Made by a program: the position numbers and the translations under genes. The notes beneath the pieces were generated by a model, which saw only the letters and a program-made list of their open reading frames with translations, was not told the DNA's origin and did no database searches. From Burkholderia sp. TSV86 (GTDB taxonomy: Bacteria > Pseudomonadota > Gammaproteobacteria > Burkholderiales > Burkholderiaceae): a stretch of DNA of 47,390 bases. This document shows positions 8,509 through 16,198 of this stretch, piece after piece (position 1 is the stretch's first letter; each line of letters starts with the position of its first letter). Location: contig NZ_LOWB01000058.1 of NCBI RefSeq assembly GCF_001522865.1, positions 1 to 47,390 of the forward strand, in the 5' to 3' direction.

Positions 8509-10173
8509 ATGGCAGATTCGATCGAACACAACGGCAATCGCGTTACCTCGATTCGCTTCGAGCGGAGCCCGAGCCCGGACGGCTCGACCTCCACGTACAA
8601 CCTTCGTTTCTTCGACGGTCGCAGGATTGTCGATCGCGCCGAACGCCTCTCGTCTGAGGCGACGGCGAAGCTGCTCGGCGATGAGAATTTCCGGGCAATG
8701 AATACCCTCGCGCCCGATCCTCACGCGGAAACGTCGGGCGTGCTCAAGGGCGAGAACCTGAGCCCGTTGGAGCCGCCGCAGCACACGCCGGCCGCGATGC
8801 CGCCGTCCCCTGCCCCAAGCCTCGCAACGGCAGTAGCCGCCAATGAGGCGAACGCGAAAAACGCGGCGAACGACAACACCATCGAGCCGCACCGCGAGCT
8901 CGAAAAGGACGTGCGCCAGTGGGTCGAGAAGCGGTGGGGCGAGCGCTCGTCTGCGCCGGCCGCTCCGGTCAATGACGATCCGTTCGCCTCGGAGTCGGCG
9001 AACTCGGTCGCCGACGTGACGACGACGCTCGATGCCGGCGACGCCGACGTGCCGCAGTACAAGCGCGTGCAGCGCGAGAAGCTGATGACGCCTGTTCCGG
9101 CGCACGTTGCCCGGCGCTTCGCGCAAGGCGAGAAGAATCAGTATTTCTTCGATCAGCAGCGACAGAAACTCGCGTTCGTGGATAAGGGCTTGCGTCTCGA
9201 AACGAAAGACGCCTCTCCTGTCGTCGCCGAATCGCTCGTCGAAATCGCGATGGCGCGCGGTTGGGAAACGCTTCGCGCGAAGGGCTCGAAGGATTTCCGC
9301 CGCGAAATCTGGCTCGCGGGCGAGCTCGCGGGTGCGGAAGTCGTTGGCTACGACCCGACCGAAGCGGACAAGGAATTGCTCGAGCGCAAACTCGAAGAGC
9401 GCGGCGTGCCGAAGCGTGAGGCCGCGCAGCGCGCGCACGTGGATCTCAACGCGGTCGAACCCGCAGGCGCCGAACTGGAGAAACCGGGCGAGAAGCGCGC
9501 AGGAGCGGCCGGCAAGAAGCGGCAGACCCCGGAAGCCGCAGAAGAGGTCGCGAGCGCCGCAGCGGGCATTCTCGCGGGCCGCGTATTGGCTCACGGTGCC
9601 GCGCATTACCAACACGACGAGCGCAACGACGAGAGCTACTTCGTGCGCCTCGAAACGGCGAACGGCAAAGAGCGCGAGGTGTGGGGCAAAGACCTCAAGC
9701 GGGCAATGCAGAACGCGAACGCGGACGTAGGCGACAACGTGACGTTGAAGCGCACCGGTCAAGAACCGGTCGTCGTCAAGGAAGCGGTGCGCGACGACAA
9801 GGGCGCTGTGGTCGGCACGCGCACGAAGGATGCCGTGCTGAACGGGTGGAGCGTCGAGAAAGCCCGCGACTTCCGCACGCTCGACCAGGCGCACTCGCTC
9901 GCCAAGCATCCCGATCTGCTCGGCGCACACGCCACGATGGCAACGACGGTCAAGGCGCTTGCGAACAAGTACCCGAACATGGCCGGCAAGATCGAAGAGC
10001 GCTTCCGCGAAGGGCTCGCGCAGCGCATCGAGCGCAACGAGACGATTACGCCGCCCAAGGTGAGCACAGCGAAAGCCGAGCAACGGCAGGAACCCAAGCA
10101 ACAGCAGCGGCCGGCGCAGGCGCAGGAACGCTCGGAGCGTGCGCCGTCGCGTGGCCGTGAAGCGGAACGGTAA
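8509..10173 (+). CDS. LPD7-domain conjugation accessory protein
   Basis: A 554-residue protein. About residues 203-285 read like an LPD7 domain (QYFFDQQRQKLAFVDKGLRL then AMARGWETLRAKGSKDFRRE), and about 360-425 (ILAGRVLAHGAAHYQHD, then SYFVRLET, then EVWGKDLKRAM) resemble the segment that follows relaxase domains in large TraI-type proteins. No relaxase HxHxH motif is present. So this looks like the C-terminal portion of a TraI-type relaxase kept as a separate protein, next to virD4 and far from the real relaxase (13032-14192). The tail is Gln/Arg-rich. Exact function unknown. Confidence 0.7.
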   Translation: MADSIEHNGNRVTSIRFERSPSPDGSTSTYNLRFFDGRRIVDRAERLSSEATAKLLGDENFRAMNTLAPDPHAETSGVLKGENLSPLEPPQHTPAAMPPSPAPSLATAVAANEANAKNAANDNTIEPHRELEKDVRQWVEKRWGERSSAPAAPVNDDPFASESANSVADVTTTLDAGDADVPQYKRVQREKLMTPVPAHVARRFAQGEKNQYFFDQQRQKLAFVDKGLRLETKDASPVVAESLVEIAMARGWETLRAKGSKDFRREIWLAGELAGAEVVGYDPTEADKELLERKLEERGVPKREAAQRAHVDLNAVEPAGAELEKPGEKRAGAAGKKRQTPEAAEEVASAAAGILAGRVLAHGAAHYQHDERNDESYFVRLETANGKEREVWGKDLKRAMQNANADVGDNVTLKRTGQEPVVVKEAVRDDKGAVVGTRTKDAVLNGWSVEKARDFRTLDQAHSLAKHPDLLGAHATMATTVKALANKYPNMAGKIEERFREGLAQRIERNETITPPKVSTAKAEQRQEPKQQQRPAQAQERSERAPSRGREAER

Positions 10174-10189
10174 TCAGGAGCGAAGAAAC

Positions 10190-10603
10190 ATGGCAACGAC
10201 GAAACCGCAGACGACGGAGCGCCCGGAACCGAAAACGCGCAGCGGCCACATTACACACGTCACGGTCGCGAACGGCTCGCGCAATCTCGACGGCCCGATG
10301 CCGGGCCGTGGCGAGCGCGTGACGATTCACTCGCTGCCGCCGCGTGGTGTTCCGAGCGGCACGTATCGGCTCGATACGGCCGCGCCGGCTGCTACCAAAG
10401 GCGGCGAAACCTACCTCGGTGCCATCGTCCACAAGGACGATCGGCACGTGTTCCAGTCGGTCGGCTCGAAAGTCGTGCGGCACGATCTGGATCGTTTCGA
10501 CGCGAAGAAGGTGCCCGAGCTCGGCGAAACCCGAAACATCAGCTACCTGCTCGGTCGAGCTCGCGTGCAATCTCTCACGCGCGAGAACGAGGCCGAGCGT
10601 TGA
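10190..10603 (+). CDS. KfrB-like domain protein
   Basis: A 137-residue protein with the pattern GTYRLDTA...GGETYLGAIVHKDDRHVFQSVGSKVVRHDLDRF, which resembles the small KfrB-type domain found in plasmid stability proteins and fused to some relaxases. It follows the LPD7 protein by 16 bases with RBS AGGAG, so the two are probably co-translated and may work together. Function not established. Confidence 0.55.
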   Translation: MATTKPQTTERPEPKTRSGHITHVTVANGSRNLDGPMPGRGERVTIHSLPPRGVPSGTYRLDTAAPAATKGGETYLGAIVHKDDRHVFQSVGSKVVRHDLDRFDAKKVPELGETRNISYLLGRARVQSLTRENEAER

Positions 10604-10618
10604 AAGGAGCCAGCAACC

Positions 10619-11266
10619 ATGAATGACGATGTGCGCAAGTTGCTCAAGCTGGTTGACAACCTGCCCGCCGAGTCCGACGCCGACTTGTCGGCGTTCGAGC
10701 GCGCGCAACGAGTTTCGCGTGCGCTCTCGGATTCGCCGGCCGACGCGGAGACGGCCAACGTTTCAGGCAAGGTCGAAGGTCCGCAGCCGACCGACGATCT
10801 TCTACGGTTTCGCGACCTGGTGATTGAAGAAGCGTTAATTCGCTTCGTGTCGGGCACGTACTTCGATATTTGCCCGCTAGATCGGACAGCCGAAGCGATC
10901 GACGCGAGGCTTGGTCGTCCGTCGCGCAGCTACGGCGACAAGACGCCAGTGCAGGCCGCCATCGAGCCGGCGCTCCGCGCGTTGCACTGCGCGCACTACG
11001 ACAAGATGACTGCGGCTGTGCGCGCGGGCTTGCCCGCCGCACTTTTGGCCTACTTCGGCCTCGACGACGCGAGCGGCGAGGAAATGCTGGGGCCAGAGGC
11101 ATGGGCGCGAGTTGCAAACGCCTACAAGGCACTCGCCGCGCCTTCGGCTGAGTTGGTCGACGAAGCTGCACCGGGGCTCTTAGTGGAGCTCACTCGCGAG
11201 CATGCGACGCAGCGCCCCGGCGTCGTTCGGCGCATGGTTGCGTGGCTCTTCGGGGGCACGGCATGA
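10619..11266 (+). CDS. Unknown protein, possibly partner of the PH/Mrr genes
   Basis: A 215-residue mostly helical protein without signal or membrane segment. I do not recognise the family. RBS AAAGGAG precedes the start. Its stop overlaps the next start (GCATGA), so it is translationally coupled to the PH-domain protein and, through it, to the Mrr-type nuclease. Confidence 0.75.
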   Translation: MNDDVRKLLKLVDNLPAESDADLSAFERAQRVSRALSDSPADAETANVSGKVEGPQPTDDLLRFRDLVIEEALIRFVSGTYFDICPLDRTAEAIDARLGRPSRSYGDKTPVQAAIEPALRALHCAHYDKMTAAVRAGLPAALLAYFGLDDASGEEMLGPEAWARVANAYKALAAPSAELVDEAAPGLLVELTREHATQRPGVVRRMVAWLFGGTA

Positions 11267-11793
11267 ATCGCAACGTGATTGAGGCCATGCCGACGATGGA
11301 CGAGCCCCGAGTGATTTTTGAAGGCTCGCCCTCTCAAGTGGTCAACCTGCCAACCCTGACAGGTAACGCGCTTGCGGCGGTCGTGGTGCTCATCGCCGGT
11401 CATTTCGCCTCGGCGCGCTGGCACGTTACGCCGCTGGTCGGCGTTGTGCCGGCGCTGCTGCTAGTGGTGCGCGCGCTCTTTGCCTGCCTTCAAACGGCGT
11501 TCGTCGAAATCAGGATCGACGTGGAACGGATCACATACCGGCAAGGCATCTTGAACAAGGAAGTGTCGAGCCTCGAACTGTTCCGCATTCAGCACGTGAC
11601 CTCGTTTCATCCGTGGTGGGAACGGCCGTTCGGCGTCGGCACTGTCATCGTGGCGACGAGCGATTCAGACGCGCCGCGCTGGCGTCTCGCCGGCCTGCCC
11701 GATGCCGAAGCCCTGCGCGCCGATCTGAACCGCGCAGCGATCGCCCTGCGCGACCGCAAGGGCATCCGCGAAGTCAACATGGGGCGCGTATGA
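11263..11793 (+). CDS. Membrane protein with bacterial PH domain (bPH2/YdbT type)
   Basis: A 176-residue protein with two hydrophobic segments (about residues 38-75) and a C-terminal bPH2-like part: an IRIDVERITYRQGILNKEVSSLELFRIQHVT core followed by the typical W..RPFGVGTVIV. PH-like domains of this type occur in small membrane proteins of unclear role. Start at 11263 overlaps the upstream stop; the stop overlaps the next start (ATGA). Tight coupling with a nuclease gene is unusual for this family. Confidence 0.7.
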   Translation: MNRNVIEAMPTMDEPRVIFEGSPSQVVNLPTLTGNALAAVVVLIAGHFASARWHVTPLVGVVPALLLVVRALFACLQTAFVEIRIDVERITYRQGILNKEVSSLELFRIQHVTSFHPWWERPFGVGTVIVATSDSDAPRWRLAGLPDAEALRADLNRAAIALRDRKGIREVNMGRV

Positions 11794-12485
11794 GCCGTCG
11801 CAAGAAAAACCGGCCCGGCCTGCTCACGCTCGCATCGCGCGGGCCGTGGTGGGTCGGCGCTTCCATCGCAACGGCGATTCTCGCCGTCGAAGCGCTCGCG
11901 GCCACTGCGTCGCGACGCACCGGCCCGCTCGGCGCGGCCCTCGCTGTCGTCCAGTCGAAGCCAGTCGCGCTACTGGCGATCGCCGTTGCCCTGCTCTTCT
12001 TCGGCGCGGCTGTCGTCGCCGCGCTGCGTGGCCGCGAACGCGCGAACCTGCTCGACGTACAACGCGACCTGAACAGCCTCAAGGCGCTCGACTGGCGGCA
12101 GTTCGAGCGCCTTGTCGCCGAAGCGTATCGGCGGCTCGGCTATCGCGTGCGCGTGACCGGTCAAGGCGGTGCCGATGGTGGCGTCGATCTGATCCTCACG
12201 CGCGGCACGGAGAAAGTCATCGTCCAGTGCAAGCAGTGGCAATCGACGAGCATCGGCGCATCGGTGGTGCGTGAAATGTTCGGCTTGATGGCGCACCACA
12301 AGGCAACCGCCGTCGCGATCGTCTGTACTGGCAAGTTCACACGCGACGCCGCGACGTTCGCCGCTGGCAAGCCGATCGAGCTCGTAACCGGCAACGCCCT
12401 CGCCGAGCTCGTCGAGTCCGTGCGGCGCGGTGGTGTCTCCCCGGCGCGTGCGCGCCCCGTTGCGGCCGGCAGCCGTCGAGCGTAG
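11790..12485 (+). CDS. Membrane-anchored Mrr-type restriction endonuclease
   Basis: A 231-residue protein with two membrane segments (about residues 20-42 and 58-78), then an Mrr_cat-type nuclease domain. The domain starts at LDWRQFERLVAEAYRRLGY and has the PD-(D/E)xK core GGADGGVDLIL ... VIVQCKQW (Asp, Gln-Cys-Lys). Proteins with this order of membrane helices and Mrr domain are known in bacteria and some take part in restriction of modified DNA, but the substrate here is unknown. Placed downstream of virD4 on a transfer transcript, it may act on DNA at the membrane. Confidence 0.8.
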   Translation: MSRRKKNRPGLLTLASRGPWWVGASIATAILAVEALAATASRRTGPLGAALAVVQSKPVALLAIAVALLFFGAAVVAALRGRERANLLDVQRDLNSLKALDWRQFERLVAEAYRRLGYRVRVTGQGGADGGVDLILTRGTEKVIVQCKQWQSTSIGASVVREMFGLMAHHKATAVAIVCTGKFTRDAATFAAGKPIELVTGNALAELVESVRRGGVSPARARPVAAGSRRA

Positions 12486-12492
12486 GTGAATC

Positions 12493-12684
12493 ATGGGCGA
12501 GTGGAAGCAAAACAGCGCATACGGCTGGTCCCATCCGAGCGGTTGGGAGATTGGCCGCTATCTCCAGAACGGCGAGGAAATCTTCATGCTCTGGCACGGT
12601 GGAGAAACGCAAGGGCGTTTTGCGACACTCGAAAAGGCCATCGGCCGACACGCCGAGCTCGTACCGCAACCCGCTGGCAAGTAA
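12493..12684 (+). CDS. Small unknown protein
   Basis: A 63-residue soluble protein, aromatic-rich in its first half (WKQNSAYGWSHPSGWEIGRY). Family not recognised, although short W/G-rich proteins of this kind are common on plasmids. It follows the nuclease gene by seven bases and is followed by two terminators, so it ends the long + strand transfer transcript. Confidence 0.65.
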   Translation: MGEWKQNSAYGWSHPSGWEIGRYLQNGEEIFMLWHGGETQGRFATLEKAIGRHAELVPQPAGK

Positions 12685-12704
12685 CTCTCTCGGTAGCTCG
12701 TTCC

Positions 12705-12766
12705 GGCTCGACGGCCCTCGGATTACGGGCCGGAATTTTTGGACCGCTTCGGCGGTCCTTTTTTTC
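12705..12766 (+). terminator. Two tandem terminators
   Basis: A hairpin GGCCC-N9-GGGCC followed by ATTTTT is succeeded by GGACCGC-TTCG-GCGGTCC (12741-12758) with seven Ts. They close the + strand block that converges on the - strand mob operon. Confidence 0.85.
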
Positions 12767-12768
12767 GT

Positions 12769-13008
12769 CTATGCACCCGGTGCGCGCCACGTGCGCCGCC
12801 ACGCGTCGCGCGCTACCTGTTCCAGCCGGTCGGCCTCGCTCTTCGCCTCCAAGGCCGCGAGCTCAAGCGCGCGCTGCGCGTCGGTGCCGTCCTCGGCGTC
12901 GAGCACGCAATAGAAAAGCGCTTCGTGCTGAGCTTTCGCGGCCCGCCATGCTTCGTACTCGCGTGGTGCGACATGAGGCGCGTCTATCAAAAACCAGTCA
13001 ACAGCCAT
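12769..13008 (-). CDS. Small unknown protein of the mob operon
   Basis: A 79-residue, charged, helical protein rich in Ala/Glu. It starts 23 bases after the relaxase stop with a GGGGGA ribosome-binding site, so it is probably the third gene of the mob transcript. Family not recognised. Confidence 0.65.
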   Translation of the reverse strand: MAVDWFLIDAPHVAPREYEAWRAAKAQHEALFYCVLDAEDGTDAQRALELAALEAKSEADRLEQVARDAWRRTWRAPGA

Positions 13009-13031
13009 CGTGCATCCCCCACGGTGAATGG

Positions 13032-14192
13032 TTAATCTCGATCGTAGTCTTTGTCGCCGCGCGGCTTCGGCGGCTGCTGTGCCTTGGTCGCCGGGCGGGG
13101 CGTCGTCGAGCCCCGCGTGCCCTGCTCGTTCGCCGCCTGCTTCTCGGCCTGCGCAGCGCGCTTGCGCACAACGTCGCGCATACGCTGCTCAAGCTCTTGC
13201 TGTTGGGTGAGCGGTGCAGGCATGTCACGCACGAACGCGCGAACCTGCTGCGCGAGCGCGGCATCGCCCGGCTCGGCGCTCTTGTCGAGCACGTCGGCGA
13301 GCGCAGTCCAGCCGGCCCGAATCGTCGCCTGACGGTCCGCAATGCGTTGCTCCCACGGTCTCGCCTCCGTGCTGTTGTCGAGCACGGCGCGGGCCGCATC
13401 GCGAATCGCGGACGCCTTGACTGTCGAGCGGTTCGCCTTCGAAGCCTGATACACCGGTTGCCTCATCGCCTTCTTGACGATCCCGCGCACGTTGCGGGGC
13501 GTCGCCGCAGCCTCGATGCCGCGCGCGCGCAACTGCTCGGCGAACATTTCACGCCACTCCTGCAACTCCTCGCGGCCGTGTACAAGCCTGCGCCCGTCTT
13601 TCCCTCGCGCCTTCACGGCCAGGTGAATGTGTGGATGCGGCGGCGCATCGGGGTCGGGGTCCGTCTCAGGGGTATGCAGAACAAACACGTATTCATGATT
13701 CGCGAATGCCTGCTTGGCGAATTCCCGCGCGGCTTCCTTCAAGCGCTCGGGATTCGTGCCGACCGGCATCGACAAAACCATGTTCACGGTCTGCTTGCCG
13801 TTCGCGCGCCGTTTGCCGATCTGCTGCGACCAGTGTTCGTGTAGCTCTTTGATTTCGTCGAGCCCGGAAAGAATCTCGCCCTCTTCGTTCTCTGCCTCGA
13901 TCTGGCCGTTTCGCGTGATGTAGGTAAGGTGCGCCCACACTCGGCCCGTTTGCTTCCCGACACTGCTCACCTTCACCATGACTTCGGGAACCTTGCGAGT
14001 CACGCGGGCAATGACGTTTTTCGCGCGTCTCGCCCTGCCCTTGCCTGCCGAATTGGACCGGCCCGGCAACCCCGGTCGTACTTGGTCCCCCGGCGGTGAT
14101 TTGCTGCCTGCCGGGCCGTGTACGAATTCTTCGAGCGAATCGAACATGCCGAGCGAGTCGAAGAGCGTTTCGAGCGGCGTCGTGTTCGTCAT
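13032..14192 (-). CDS. MOBP-type relaxase (VirD2/MobA-like)
   Basis: A 386-residue relaxase. The three-His metal motif is HPHIHLAV (His186, His188, His190). HLTYITRNG (Tyr91) is the best candidate for the nicking tyrosine. It would cut one strand at oriT, stay bound to the 5' end and be exported with it. The C-terminal third is a basic, Gln-rich helical part with low complexity. Its start overlaps the MobC stop (ATGA). Shorter than TraI of IncP; the missing C-terminal functions may be supplied by the LPD7 protein at 8509. Confidence 0.9.
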   Translation of the reverse strand: MTNTTPLETLFDSLGMFDSLEEFVHGPAGSKSPPGDQVRPGLPGRSNSAGKGRARRAKNVIARVTRKVPEVMVKVSSVGKQTGRVWAHLTYITRNGQIEAENEEGEILSGLDEIKELHEHWSQQIGKRRANGKQTVNMVLSMPVGTNPERLKEAAREFAKQAFANHEYVFVLHTPETDPDPDAPPHPHIHLAVKARGKDGRRLVHGREELQEWREMFAEQLRARGIEAAATPRNVRGIVKKAMRQPVYQASKANRSTVKASAIRDAARAVLDNSTEARPWEQRIADRQATIRAGWTALADVLDKSAEPGDAALAQQVRAFVRDMPAPLTQQQELEQRMRDVVRKRAAQAEKQAANEQGTRGSTTPRPATKAQQPPKPRGDKDYDRD

Positions 14193-14725
14193 GAGTCGAG
14201 CCCCCAGCGATCCAGATTCGTATCCATGACCCGCGCAACGTGCGCGCGGTGCTGCTTCAAGTCCGCGACGAGCGTTTCGATTGCTTCCAGCGTAACGCTA
14301 CGCATCGCGTTCGGGTCCATGTTGATGTTGCGCGCGATCTGATTCAGGTTCCGGCCGATGGCGGCGATCTGTCGGTTTGATTCCATCAGCGCATCGAGCT
14401 CGGCGGTCGAAAACTGAGGCTCGCGGAGAATGTGCGCCCGGATGAGATTAACGATCCACGTCGTGCGGTTCACCCCTTGCTGGCGCGCCCGTAACTCGAC
14501 CTGGTAGTGCTCGTCGGGCGTCAACCCGATATTGATTTGCGCGCGCTTCGGTTTCGCCTCTCGAACCGGGCGCGGCGGCGGTGCCGGCTCATCCCCTAGA
14601 ACGCGATCAATCACGACGCGCAGCAATTGCGCCTCGTTCGCGTAGCCGTGCTTGGTCGCGGCGGCGGCAAATTTGGCTTTGGTCTCTTCCGAGACGTAGG
14701 TTCGCAGTAACGGCTTTCGTGGCAT
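14189..14725 (-). CDS. mobC: MobC/TraJ-like relaxosome protein
   Basis: A 178-residue protein with a ribbon-helix-helix-like middle (INIGLTPDEHYQVELRARQQ) and the MobC hallmark IAAIGRNLNQIARNIN. Such proteins bind an inverted repeat beside nic and recruit the relaxase. I set the start at 14725 (MPRKPLLRTYVSE) because AGAGGG lies upstream. A longer in-frame start at 14950 would run through the oriT candidate and two palindromic operators and adds a segment without family character. Confidence 0.85.
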   Translation of the reverse strand: MPRKPLLRTYVSEETKAKFAAAATKHGYANEAQLLRVVIDRVLGDEPAPPPRPVREAKPKRAQINIGLTPDEHYQVELRARQQGVNRTTWIVNLIRAHILREPQFSTAELDALMESNRQIAAIGRNLNQIARNINMDPNAMRSVTLEAIETLVADLKQHRAHVARVMDTNLDRWGLDS

Positions 14726-14761
14726 TGGCAATCCCTCTCGATCCGGCTTCAACGCACGAAA

Positions 14762-14779
14762 ACTTTCGTCAACGAAAGT
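14762..14779. promoter_or_regulatory. Type-C palindrome, mob promoter region
   Basis: ACTTTCGTCAACGAAAGT, perfect 8-bp arms around CA, 37 bases upstream of the chosen mobC start. Same site at 14877-14894 and 28012-28029, with near copies at 14962-14979 and 25052-25069. Confidence 0.75.
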
Positions 14780-14876
14780 CGCTGCCGAAGCCGCCCTCGC
14801 TTTGCTCTCGCCTTCAATCAATCCAGTCGTTCGGTGGGTTTCGTCGAGATAGTGAAGCGCGGGCGTGGGAGCGAGC

Positions 14877-14894
14877 ACTTTCGTCAACGAAAGT
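14877..14894. promoter_or_regulatory. Type-C palindrome beside oriT
   Basis: Second perfect copy of ACTTTCGTCAACGAAAGT, ten bases before the oriT inverted repeat. Confidence 0.75.
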
Positions 14895-14903
14895 GGCTCG
14901 TTC

Positions 14904-14945
14904 ATTGTGCTGCAATTGTAGCACAATCCATATCCTGCCTTAGAA
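14904..14945 (+). other. oriT: Candidate origin of transfer (oriT) with nic site
   Basis: An inverted repeat ATTGTGCT-N8-AGCACAAT (14904-14927) is followed ten bases later by TATCCTG/CC. The latter matches the RP4/Ti-type nic core YATCCTG/Y, which would place the nick between 14937 and 14938 on the + strand. The order (repeat for the TraJ-like protein, then nic) is that of RP4. The site lies directly upstream of the relaxase operon. If correct, the 5' end of the transferred strand begins at 14938 and moves toward sprT. Confidence 0.75.
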
Positions 14946-14961
14946 TACAACCTCCCACGCC

Positions 14962-14979
14962 ACTTTCGTCAACTAAAGT
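14962..14979. promoter_or_regulatory. Type-C palindrome, one mismatch
   Basis: ACTTTCGTCAACTAAAGT differs from the perfect site at one base. Together with 14762 and 14877 it gives three sites around oriT. Confidence 0.6.
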
Positions 14980-15041
14980 CTGCTAGCGCCGTAGGCGCTT
15001 CGCGCTGCGGCTTCGCCCTCGACGGGCGCGGGCGCTGCGCC

Positions 15042-15097
15042 GTCTGTATTGCACAATACAGACGAATTCGCCATACTCTGTATTGCACAATACAGAG
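15042..15097. promoter_or_regulatory. Two type-D palindromes in the sprT promoter region
   Basis: CTGTATTGCACAATACAG occurs twice (cores at 15044-15061 and 15078-15095), each with perfect 10-bp arms when the flanking bases are included, 34 bases apart. A possible promoter, TTGCAC-17-CATACT, would have its -35 in the first and its start point near the second palindrome, so a bound repressor would block it. A third copy of the core lies at 31779-31794. Confidence 0.7.
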
Positions 15098-15118
15098 ACT
15101 AATTGACGAGGTTCGCCG

Positions 15119-15904
15119 ATGGATGCCGCTGCCTTGAAACCGACTCCGAAAGCCTACGCAGAGCTTCAACAGGCATACGACTTTTTCAACGACGAGTTAT
15201 TCGCAGGCGAGCTCCCGGCGTGCCTCATTACGTTTCAGCGCGAACGGCGATCGTATGGCTACTTCTCGAAGGAGCGATTTTTCGATCCCACGTCGGGCGA
15301 AGTGACAGACGAAATTGCGATGAATTGCAGGTATTTCGCGACCGTGCCGCTCATCGAAATCCTGCAAACGCTGGTGCATGAAATGGTGCATCTGTGGCAA
15401 TTCCGATGCGGCACACCAAGCCGGAAGGGCTACCACAATCGCGAGTTCGCCGACAAGATGAAAGAGGTAGGGCTCATGCCGTCCTCGACGGGTCAGCCGG
15501 GCGGCAAGGAAGTCGGCCAGCACATGGCCGACTATCCGCTGCCGGGCGGGCCGTTCATCGTCGCGTGCGAAAAGCTGTTGCAGACAGCGTTTCGCATCAC
15601 GTGGATGGATCGCTTTCCGATCCACCCGGAGCACGTAAGTACGCCAGAAGAGCTTGCGGGCGATCCATCAGCCGAAGCGCTCGTCGCGCTCGGCGCATTC
15701 GATGTTCCGGCAGAGAGCGATTCGCTCGACGGCGAGTCGCCCGCAATAGCGGGCGAGGTCAGTACGAACAACAGCAACCGCATGAAATACACATGCCCGG
15801 TCTGTGGCGACAACATTTGGGGCAAATGGGGCAAGAACAGGATTCAGGCGGGCTGCTTCCAGACCGACGAATGCAAGGGGGCTAGGTTCGAACCGCAGCA
15901 GTAG
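15119..15904 (+). CDS. SprT-like zinc metalloprotease
   Basis: A 261-residue protein. About residues 12-150 form a SprT-like domain with the zinc motif LVHEMVHLWQ (His87, Glu88, His91). The C-terminal end has a zinc-ribbon pattern CPVCGDN...C...C (from about residue 226). SprT-like proteases of the Spartan type cut proteins linked to DNA; bacterial plasmid members are poorly studied. It is the first gene past the predicted nic site and would be the first to enter a recipient. Its only partners nearby are the relaxosome genes, which leave a protein covalently on DNA. Confidence 0.85.
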   Translation: MDAAALKPTPKAYAELQQAYDFFNDELFAGELPACLITFQRERRSYGYFSKERFFDPTSGEVTDEIAMNCRYFATVPLIEILQTLVHEMVHLWQFRCGTPSRKGYHNREFADKMKEVGLMPSSTGQPGGKEVGQHMADYPLPGGPFIVACEKLLQTAFRITWMDRFPIHPEHVSTPEELAGDPSAEALVALGAFDVPAESDSLDGESPAIAGEVSTNNSNRMKYTCPVCGDNIWGKWGKNRIQAGCFQTDECKGARFEPQQ

Positions 15905-15911
15905 GGCACTC

Positions 15912-15995
15912 GTTTGCGCTCCCGCGCAAACAGGTCCGGACAGCGGCTTTCAGGGGCGAGGGCGTTGCCCTCGGGGGCGGCTCCCGCCGCTCGGC
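15912..15995. repeat. Short structured intergenic module, copy 1
   Basis: Contains GCGCTCCCGCGC, then CTTTCAGGGGCGAGGGC, a hairpin GAGGGCGTTGCCCTC and GGCGGCTCCCGCCGC. The same order occurs at 25317-25392, 34647-34725 and 39317-39392. It follows sprT and runs into the 3' end of the - strand gene at 15950. Confidence 0.7.
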
Positions 15996-16195
15996 GCGAG
16001 CGCGGATTCGGCGGCGTCGTACTGCTCGACCCAATCGACGAGCTCGCGCAGGGTGTCTTTGTCGGGCTGCTCGGCGAGCGTGCGTAGCACGTGCCCGTAA
16101 AAATCGCCTTCCTTCGGAAACTCTATGCCGCGAGCGCGGAGAAACCCGGCTGCGATCCGTAGCCGGGTTTTTGCGCGCTCTGACAGGGGCTGCAT
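15950..16195 (-). CDS. Small unknown protein
   Basis: An 81-residue protein, last gene of a - strand operon. The first 65 residues are a plausible helical domain (RLRIAAGFLRARGIEFPKEGDFYGHVL). The last 15 codons lie in the structured module at 15912-15995, so the C-terminus may have been extended by that element. Function unknown. Confidence 0.6.
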   Translation of the reverse strand: MQPLSERAKTRLRIAAGFLRARGIEFPKEGDFYGHVLRTLAEQPDKDTLRELVDWVEQYDAAESALAPSGGSRPRGQRPRP

Positions 16196-16198
16196 CCG

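Noticed and set aside
14726..14950. N-terminal extension of mobC
   Set aside because: It would code through oriT and two palindromic operators and adds no MobC character; start at 14725 has a ribosome-binding site.
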